Assembly (NCBI RefSeq): GCF_009936275.1
Contig: NZ_AP019797.1
Coordinates: 2,401,890-2,465,889, forward strand
From: Rhodothermus marinus
GTDB lineage: Bacteria > Bacteroidota > Rhodothermia > Rhodothermales > Rhodothermaceae
Direction of reading: 5' to 3'
Length of the DNA: 64,000 bases
Shown here: one piece after another, positions 58,128 through 64,000 of the stretch
Position numbering within the stretch: the stretch's first letter is position 1
Layout: each line of letters opens with the position of its first letter
Notes under the pieces: generated by a model
Told to the model about the DNA's origin: nothing
The model's database searches: none
The model's input: only the letters and a program-made list of their open reading frames with translations
Program-made: the position numbers and the translations under genes

Positions 58128-59435
58128 GTGAAGCAGAGTCGCTTCAAGATCTTTTCGGATCCGGTGCACGGATTCATCTCCGTGCCCAAGAACCTGCTGC
58201 TGGAGCTGATCGAGACGCCCGAGGTGCAGCGCCTGCGACGCATCCGGCAGCTCGGGCTGGGCCACCTGGTATTTCCGGGCGCCGAGCACACACGCTTCAA
58301 CCACGCGCTGGGTGCCATGGCGCTCATGCAGGAGGCGCTGGCCAACCTTTCAGAAAAAGGCACGCCCATCTCCGAAGAAGAGCACCTGGCCGCCTGCGCC
58401 GCCGCGCTGCTGCACGACATCGGCCATGGGCCGTTCTCCCACACGCTCGAACACCAGCTCATCGAGGGTTTCCGGCACGAAGCCATGAGCCGCCGGCTCC
58501 TGCTGCGCCTGAACGAACGCTTTGGCGGCGCGCTGGAGCTGACCATCAAGATCTTCGACGATGCGTACGAACGCCCCTTCTTTCACCAGCTCGTCTCCAG
58601 CCAGCTCGACATGGACCGCCTCGACTACCTGCGCCGCGATTCGTTCTACACGGGCGTGGTCGAAGGCAAGGTCGGCGTGCAGCGCATCATCAAAACGCTC
58701 CGGGTGCATCCGACGGAAGGCGGCCCCGACAGCCGCATCGTGATCGAGTCGAAGGGCATCTATGCGGTGGAAAACTTCCTGATCGCGCGGCGGCTCATGT
58801 ACTGGCAGGTCTATCTGCACAAGACAGTGCTGGCGGCCGATGCGCTGCTGCGGGCCATCATCCGACGCGCCCGCACGCTCCTGCAGCGCGGCGACGAGGA
58901 CGCGGCCGCCCGTTGCTCTCCGGCGCTTCGTTTCTTCCTGGAGCATCCGCTCCACGCCCCGGAAGCGCTGGATCGGGACGACGTAATCGAGACGTTCTGC
59001 CAACTCGACGACGTGGACGTGCTGTTCAGCCTGAAGCAGTGGAGCCAGGCGCGCGATCCGGTGCTGGCCGACCTGAGCCGCCGCTTCATTCACCGCCGCT
59101 TTTTCCGGACCACGTTTCTGGCCGCGCCACCCTCCGAAGCGCAACTGGCAGCCTGGCACGAGCGGGTGGCCCGGTGGCTGGTGCAGGAAGGGATCGTTCC
59201 GGCCACACTGGCCGACGAAGCCGCTTCCTACTACCTGACGGCCGATGCCTCGGAGCACACGGCCTACGAGACCGACGCCGACCCGATTCCCGTCATCGAC
59301 CGCGACGACCAGATCCGCGAACTCTCACGCACGACCGAAGCCACCGCCATCGACGCGCTGGCCCGCTACGTGGTCAAACCCTACCTCTGTTTGCCCAAGG
59401 AGGTGTCGGTCGAAGCTCCGGCGCTTTCGTCCTGA
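58128..59435 (+). CDS. HD-domain phosphohydrolase (dGTPase/SAMHD1-like)
   Basis: 435 residues. The HD metal site is HTRFNHALGAMALMQEAL for the first His and AALLHDIGHGPFSHTLE for the His-Asp pair, with a later QLDMDRLDYLRRDSFYTGV. The N-terminus SRFKIFSDPVHGFISVP is a family landmark. These proteins hydrolyse dNTPs or related nucleotides. The ATG at 58128 starts just after the minus-strand tRNA region. The 3' end overlaps the convergent ABC-fusion gene by 55 bases. Confidence 0.92.
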   Translation: MKQSRFKIFSDPVHGFISVPKNLLLELIETPEVQRLRRIRQLGLGHLVFPGAEHTRFNHALGAMALMQEALANLSEKGTPISEEEHLAACAAALLHDIGHGPFSHTLEHQLIEGFRHEAMSRRLLLRLNERFGGALELTIKIFDDAYERPFFHQLVSSQLDMDRLDYLRRDSFYTGVVEGKVGVQRIIKTLRVHPTEGGPDSRIVIESKGIYAVENFLIARRLMYWQVYLHKTVLAADALLRAIIRRARTLLQRGDEDAAARCSPALRFFLEHPLHAPEALDRDDVIETFCQLDDVDVLFSLKQWSQARDPVLADLSRRFIHRRFFRTTFLAAPPSEAQLAAWHERVARWLVQEGIVPATLADEAASYYLTADASEHTAYETDADPIPVIDRDDQIRELSRTTEATAIDALARYVVKPYLCLPKEVSVEAPALSS

Positions 59436-61615
59436 TCGGACGCGTCCTGCTGCTTTTCGGCGCGCAACCGCACCCAGAGCTGGTGGCCGGGACGCCGGCG
59501 GATCGGCACGGGTCGATCCAGACGACGGGCGCGCTCCATCACCCAGGCGTAGAGCGGACGCCCCTGTGCGTAGGCTTCGAGCGTTTCAGCGTCGGCCAGG
59601 TGCTTGTCGGCGTGCGCCCGGAGTTCTTCCACGGAAAACGGCCCGCGCGTTTCCCGGATCTCGGCCGTGCCGATCAGCTTGCCCCCGCTGATGATGCCGA
59701 TGCGGCCACGCACGCGCGTGGGGTGCTTCCGGATCTCCCAGGTCTTTTTGCCCTCCACAACGAAGCTGGCGTACGGCTCACGAATGAACAGGCCCAGTTC
59801 GGGCAGTTCGTCGGCCCGAAAGAGCGTGCCATAACCGACCATGTAGATGGTGTCGGGCTCCAGTACGCGGAGCAGCTCGGGCCGGTGCGTCACCAGCACC
59901 AGCGTGATTCCGTAGCGACGGGCCAGTTCGGCGAGTTTGCGTCCCACGCGGGCGGCCGTGCGCGGATCGAGGTGTGCGGCGAATTCGTCGATGAGCAGCA
60001 GGTTGGGTCGATGCGCCAGCGCCCAGGCCAGTTGCACGCGCGCCTTCTGGCCGGTGGACAGTTCGGCATAGGGCGCCCGGAAGAGCACGGCGTCGGCCAG
60101 ACCGGCCGCGTTCAGCACCTCGATGGCCATGGCGGCATCGCCCGTGATCCGGTAAAGCGCCTCCAGCACGGGTTGCGTGCCCAGCTCCGGCTCGGCCTCG
60201 CCGGGGATCAGCGCCTGCAGCCGCACGTTGTCGGGCATCCGGATCTCCCCTTCGTCCGCGCGATACAGGGGATCGTCACGGCCGGTGGCCGCCCCGATCA
60301 GCAGCCGGAGCAACGTGGTCTTGCCGCTTCCCGAAGCGCCCACCACGGCGTTAACCGTGCCCGGTTCCAGTCGGAAGTCGGCCCGCCGGAAGACATAGGT
60401 TTCGATGTCGCGTTCTTCGACGCCGAACGCTTCGAGCGCGTCCCGCACCGGCTCAGACAGTCCCTCGAGGTTCAGCCGGTTGTGATAGCGCTTGGTCACC
60501 CGCTTCAGCACCACCGGACCGTTCAGCGGCTCGACCGGCGTAAAGTGCGACCGGTAGAGCCGTCCGCCGTGCGCACGGGCCAGTTCGTCTTCCTGCAGAA
60601 AACGCTCGATGGCCTCGCGGGCCGTCTCGTCCAGCGGCAGGTAGAGCACCGGACGGCCCGAGCCCGTCTCGAACAGGAAGACGAATCCGGCCTTTTCCAT
60701 GAAGGGATGGAAGCGGGCCATCTGCGCCACGGTCTCGACGGCCCGTTTGGGCTGGCGCATGTCGGGAATCCAGCGTTCGCGCACCCAGTCCATCATGCAG
60801 CGGAGCGCCTGCACGCCCAGTCCGTCGGCGCGATAGTCCGGGTGGACCACCACGCGGGCCAGCCGGGCCACAGGCGAGCGGGCGCGGGCCAGCACCTTCC
60901 CCTGCTCGTCCCACCAGGCCTCCGGTGGTACGTCCTGATCCGGATGGAACGGATGGTCGAACCAGTCCGGCGGAAAGATGCGGCGGCGGATGTCGCGGTC
61001 GAGCGTCCCGTCGGGACGACGGCGGTGCAGAAGCGGCAGCGGCGGATCGATGCGCACGTAGCCGACCACTTCGGGTTCGTAGGGCTGGCGGTCGAGCAGT
61101 TCCAGCACCAGAAAGCGCGAAGCGCGCGTGGCGTCTTTCAGGTCATGGAACCGCATGGGCCCGTGTCCGGCCGGGCAGTCCGGCCGGGCGTTGGCGGCCC
61201 GATAGGTGCCGCACCGCTCACAATACCAGAGGGCCAGCACGCGCTCGCGCGAGGCGTAGTGATACTGCTCCAGCTCCACGATGGCCGCGTAGTCGCGCTC
61301 GTAGCGTGCCTCGCGGGCGCGCAGCCGGTAGCGGTAAAGCACCCGATCGGAAAAAAGCGAGCGGCGCTCCAGCGTGTAGACGCGTTCGAAAAGCGGCCAG
61401 ACGGCCACGCGGGCCGTCCGCAGCGCATAGTCGTCGAAGCCGGGCTGCGGTTTTTCGGCGGTGAGCTGCACGCGCTGGCCCACGCGCAACCACTGCGCCA
61501 CCGTGCCCGTCATGGGCAGCCGCCAGCGATTGCCGTCGTCGGTCTCGACCTCCACAAAGGCCAGGTAGCGATAGGACGGCCGCGCCAGTTCGATATTTTT
61601 AATCTGCCCCCGCAT
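59381..61615 (-). CDS. fusion protein: zinc ribbon, GNAT-like acetyltransferase, ABC ATPase and ASCH domain
   Basis: 744 residues, with no membrane segment. An N-terminal beta domain (1-75) is followed by a zinc ribbon (Cys132, Cys135, Cys147, His151) and a GNAT-like part (250-280, RLARVVVHPDYRADGLGVQALRCMMDWV). The ABC ATPase has Walker A 426-434 (GASGSGKTT), signature 519-523 (LSTGQ), Walker B 539-544 (LLLIDE) and H-loop His577. An ASCH domain follows (about 605-700) with EGKKTWEIR at 621-629. ABC ATPases fused to acetyltransferases are known as COG2401, mostly archaeal; the ASCH tail is an addition I do not recognise as standard. RNA or nucleotide modification is inferred, not shown. Confidence 0.85.
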   Translation of the reverse strand: MRGQIKNIELARPSYRYLAFVEVETDDGNRWRLPMTGTVAQWLRVGQRVQLTAEKPQPGFDDYALRTARVAVWPLFERVYTLERRSLFSDRVLYRYRLRAREARYERDYAAIVELEQYHYASRERVLALWYCERCGTYRAANARPDCPAGHGPMRFHDLKDATRASRFLVLELLDRQPYEPEVVGYVRIDPPLPLLHRRRPDGTLDRDIRRRIFPPDWFDHPFHPDQDVPPEAWWDEQGKVLARARSPVARLARVVVHPDYRADGLGVQALRCMMDWVRERWIPDMRQPKRAVETVAQMARFHPFMEKAGFVFLFETGSGRPVLYLPLDETAREAIERFLQEDELARAHGGRLYRSHFTPVEPLNGPVVLKRVTKRYHNRLNLEGLSEPVRDALEAFGVEERDIETYVFRRADFRLEPGTVNAVVGASGSGKTTLLRLLIGAATGRDDPLYRADEGEIRMPDNVRLQALIPGEAEPELGTQPVLEALYRITGDAAMAIEVLNAAGLADAVLFRAPYAELSTGQKARVQLAWALAHRPNLLLIDEFAAHLDPRTAARVGRKLAELARRYGITLVLVTHRPELLRVLEPDTIYMVGYGTLFRADELPELGLFIREPYASFVVEGKKTWEIRKHPTRVRGRIGIISGGKLIGTAEIRETRGPFSVEELRAHADKHLADAETLEAYAQGRPLYAWVMERARRLDRPVPIRRRPGHQLWVRLRAEKQQDASDQDESAGASTDTSLGKQR

Positions 61616-61719
61616 CGGATCGTTCTATCAGCATGGCGGTTGCAAAGCTCGCTTCGATAACGTTTTTTATGGCGGGCGTTCCTGTGCTGACCCCAGGAAT
61701 TTCGTGTTTGTAACAGCCT

Positions 61720-62751
61720 ATGACCACGGCGTTTGGCTTCAATCCTTCGCACGCCCGGCATTATGAGCCCGGGCATGTCGAGCGGCCGGAGCGGCTCGAA
61801 GCGATTCGGGAGCGGCTTTCGTCTTCGCCAAACTGGAACCGCTTACAGCACGTCGAACCGCTGGCGGTCGATCTGGACGTGGCCCGCCTGGTGCATCGCC
61901 GAACCTACCTGGAGCGGCTGCAACAGGCGCTGCACCGGGCCCCGACCCGCCTCGATCCGGACACCTACGTTCAGCCTGAGAGCCTGACGGTCGCGCTGGA
62001 AGCCGTCGGCACCCTGCTGGCCGTCACCCGGGCGGTGCTCGACGGCCACGCCGACAACGGCTTTGCGGCAATTCGCCCGCCGGGCCACCATGCCACGCCC
62101 GAGCGCGCCATGGGCTTCTGCCTGCTGTCGAACGTGGCCATTGCCGTCCGCTGGGCCCAGCAGACCTTCGGCGTCGAGCGCGTGGCGATCGTGGACTTCG
62201 ACGTGCACCACGGCAACGGCACCCAGGAGGTCTTCTATCAGGACCCGAACGTGCTGTTTATCAGCGTGCACCAGTTTCCGCACTACCCCGGCACCGGCCG
62301 CATGGAAGAGATCGGTGAGGGGCGCGGCCGGGGTACCACGGTGAACGTGCCGCTGCCGCCTTTCACCGGCGATGCCGGCTACCTGGAAGTCTTCCGCCGG
62401 TTGCTGGGACCGATCGTGCGCCGATTCCGTCCCGAGGTGCTCTTCGTCTCGGCCGGCTACGATGCGCACTGGCGGGACCCGCTCAGCGCCATGCAGCTGA
62501 CCGTGTCGGGCTTTGCGCAACTGGTTTACGAGCTGATGGAATGGGCCGATGCCTGCTGCGACAACCGGCTGATCGCCGCGCTCGAAGGCGGCTACGATGC
62601 CGAAGCGCTGGCCGCCAGCGTGGACGCCACCGTCGCCCGCCTGCTCGATCCGATGGCCGAAATCGAAGATCCAATCGGCCCCTCGCCCCATGAGCCCGCC
62701 GACGTGCGGGATCTGATCTACGAACTTCGTCTGCTACACAAAGTCGCCTGA
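61720..62751 (+). CDS. histone deacetylase family protein (AcuC/amidohydrolase type)
   Basis: 343 residues. The HDAC catalytic motifs are AIRPPGHHATPERAMGFCLLSN, VDFDVHHGNGTQEVFY (zinc ligands), SVHQFPHYPGTG and VSAGYDAHWRDPLSAMQLT. Bacterial members deacetylate acetyl-lysine, acetylpolyamines or small molecules. It is divergent from the GNAT-ABC-ASCH gene across 104 bp and precedes tryptophanase by four bases, so it is cotranscribed with it. Confidence 0.95.
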   Translation: MTTAFGFNPSHARHYEPGHVERPERLEAIRERLSSSPNWNRLQHVEPLAVDLDVARLVHRRTYLERLQQALHRAPTRLDPDTYVQPESLTVALEAVGTLLAVTRAVLDGHADNGFAAIRPPGHHATPERAMGFCLLSNVAIAVRWAQQTFGVERVAIVDFDVHHGNGTQEVFYQDPNVLFISVHQFPHYPGTGRMEEIGEGRGRGTTVNVPLPPFTGDAGYLEVFRRLLGPIVRRFRPEVLFVSAGYDAHWRDPLSAMQLTVSGFAQLVYELMEWADACCDNRLIAALEGGYDAEALAASVDATVARLLDPMAEIEDPIGPSPHEPADVRDLIYELRLLHKVA

Positions 62752-62755
62752 AGCC

Positions 62756-64000
62756 ATGCGTACGATCATCGAGCCGTTTCGCATCAAGGTGGTCGAGCCC
62801 CTGCGCATGACCACCCGCGAAGAGCGCCGGCGGCTGATCCACGAAGCCCACTACAACCTGTTCAACCTGCACGCCGACGACGTGCTCATCGACCTGCTGA
62901 CCGACTCGGGCACCTCGGCCATGAGCAGCGCCCAGTGGTCGGCCATCATGCGCGGCGATGAGAGCTACGCGGGGTCGCCTTCTTACTACCGCTTCGAGGC
63001 GGCCGTGCGTGCGCTGATGCCTTTCCGCCACATCATCCCCACCCATCAGGGACGCGCGGCCGAAAAGATCCTGTTCAGCATCGTCGGCGGTCCGGGCCGT
63101 ATCATTCCGAGCAATACGCACTTCGACACGACGCGCGCCAACATCGAAGCCACCGGTGCCGAGGCGGTCGATCTGGTCATTCCGGAAGGCCGCGATCCCG
63201 AAAGCCGTCACCCCTTCAAAGGCAACATCGATCTGGATCGACTCGAGGCGCTGCTGCGCACGAAGCGCGACCGGGTGCCGCTCGTCATGCTGACGATCAC
63301 GAACAATGCGGGCGGCGGCCAGCCCGTCTCGATGGAAAACATCCGGGCCACCCACGAACTCTGCCGGAAGTACGGCGTGCCGCTGTTTTTCGATGCCTGT
63401 CGCTTTGCCGAAAACGCCTACTTCATCAAGCTGCGCGAGCCGGGCTACGCCGATCGGAGCGTCCGCGACATCGTGCGCGAGATGTTCTCCTACGCCGACG
63501 GCATGACCATGAGCGCCAAGAAAGACGCCTTCGCCAACATCGGCGGCTGGCTGGCGCTCAACGACGACGCCTGGGCCCAGGAAGCCCGCAACCTGCTGAT
63601 CCTGACCGAGGGCTTTCCCACCTACGGGGGGCTGGCCGGACGCGACCTGGAAGCCATCGCGGTCGGCCTGGAAGAGGTAATCCACGAAGACTACCTGCAG
63701 TACCGATTCGCTTCGGTGCAGTACCTGGGGCGGGCGCTGGAGCGGATGGGCGTGCCGCTCATGCAGCCGGTCGGCGGACACGCCGTCTATGTGAACGCCG
63801 GCAAGCTACTTCCGCACATTCCTCCGCTGCAGTACCCCGGACAGGCGCTGGCCGTGGCGCTTTACGAGATCGGCGGCATTCGGAGTTGCGAGATTGGCTC
63901 GGTCATGTTCGGTCGCCGGGCGGACGGTAGCGAGCAGCCGGCCCCGCTGGAGCTGGTACGGCTGGCTATCCCCCGCCGGGTCTACACCCAGAGCCACTTC
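62756..64000 (+). CDS. tnaA: tryptophanase (3' end beyond window)
   Basis: 415 codons are present and the frame runs open to the window end. The sequence starts MRTIIEPFRIKVVEPLRMTTREER and carries the beta-eliminating-lyase core, with PTHQGRAAEKILFS, SNTHFDTTRANIEATGAEAVDL, NAGGGQPVSMENI, FFDACRFAENAYFIK and the PLP lysine in MSAKKDAFANIGG. Tryptophanase and tyrosine phenol-lyase are close relatives; the stretch NAGKLLPHIP, GIRSCEIGSVMFG and the absence of the phenol-lyase Arg favour tryptophanase. It splits tryptophan to indole, pyruvate and ammonia. It lies four bases after the HDAC-family gene. Confidence 0.85.
   Translation, partial: MRTIIEPFRIKVVEPLRMTTREERRRLIHEAHYNLFNLHADDVLIDLLTDSGTSAMSSAQWSAIMRGDESYAGSPSYYRFEAAVRALMPFRHIIPTHQGRAAEKILFSIVGGPGRIIPSNTHFDTTRANIEATGAEAVDLVIPEGRDPESRHPFKGNIDLDRLEALLRTKRDRVPLVMLTITNNAGGGQPVSMENIRATHELCRKYGVPLFFDACRFAENAYFIKLREPGYADRSVRDIVREMFSYADGMTMSAKKDAFANIGGWLALNDDAWAQEARNLLILTEGFPTYGGLAGRDLEAIAVGLEEVIHEDYLQYRFASVQYLGRALERMGVPLMQPVGGHAVYVNAGKLLPHIPPLQYPGQALAVALYEIGGIRSCEIGSVMFGRRADGSEQPAPLELVRLAIPRRVYTQSHF

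Noticed and set aside
58091..61660. 1189-residue open frame on the plus strand
   Set aside because: It overlaps the HD gene in another frame and runs antisense through the GNAT-ABC-ASCH gene; its composition (Arg/Gln/His/Pro-rich, no domain) is the usual shadow in GC-rich DNA.

Overview
The window reads as a chromosomal segment of a GC-rich, thermophile-like member of the Rhodothermota/Bacteroidota side of the tree; Rhodothermus is my best guess. The reasons are type IX secretion (T9SS) parts (a DUF5103 plug protein, a PorZ-like propeller and a cargo protein with a C-terminal sorting domain), DUF3078 and BamA-like outer-membrane proteins, a Bacteroidota-type short histone H1-like protein, YtxJ, and a RuBisCO-like protein. 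Naming the genus is inference; no rRNA gene is present. Genes are densely packed, with many 1-4 base overlaps, and most of the window is ordinary housekeeping sequence. I saw no CRISPR array, prophage or transposase gene.

Layout. 1-1150: the end of glgB, then an orphan DUF433 antitoxin whose DUF5615 toxin partner has been destroyed by a repeat element. 1162-4625: the tetrapyrrole operon hemA-hemC-hemD with yjbQ. 4804-10822: pepQ, the RuBisCO-like gene, a T9SS cargo protein and pepF. 10980-16920: thiol-redox genes (ytxJ, two TlpA-type proteins, a secreted CPWVD redoxin), uncharacterised helical proteins, Nfu and a LuxC-like acyl-CoA reductase. 16979-27820: M14 carboxypeptidase, NSS and SSS sodium symporters, polyprenyl synthase, MBL hydrolase, the T9SS plug, a membrane metallopeptidase and DUF3078. 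27917-35139: histone-like gene, an amino-acid-kinase-fold protein, dnaE, then groS-groL under a perfect CIRCE operator. 35267-41764: small membrane proteins, mutY, a BamA/TamA-like gene, rsmE, ybjQ, a Nudix hydrolase and secG. 42017-42181: tRNA-Glu and tRNA-His. 42281-49057: PorZ-like protein, ribH, PHP phosphoesterase, HIT, a flippase-like protein and DUF72. 49235-57462: envelope proteins, a GH2 glycosidase and a tandem pair of small paralogues. 57861-64000: tRNA-Ser, an HD phosphohydrolase, a GNAT-ABC-ASCH fusion, an HDAC-family deacetylase and the start of tryptophanase.

The most interesting non-coding signal is a dispersed repeat family. Three 75-76 bp units (946-1020, 32665-32739, 45283-45358) each consist of two different hairpins bounded outside by GTAG and CTAC. 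This is the architecture of REPINs, which are paired REP sequences mobilised in trans by RAYT transposases. Two of the three units sit inside larger elements of 228 and 254 bp with about 12-bp terminal inverted repeats. One of these lies between the first four codons and the last eighteen codons of a DUF5615 toxin gene. A second, unrelated GTAG-headed hairpin pair is at 52466-52543.

The most interesting protein is encoded at 59381-61615: an apparently soluble ABC ATPase with an N-terminal zinc-ribbon and GNAT acetyltransferase part and a C-terminal ASCH (PUA-like) domain. It is divergent from a histone-deacetylase-family enzyme, which suggests paired acetylation and deacetylation or an RNA/nucleotide modification role. 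That role is inference.
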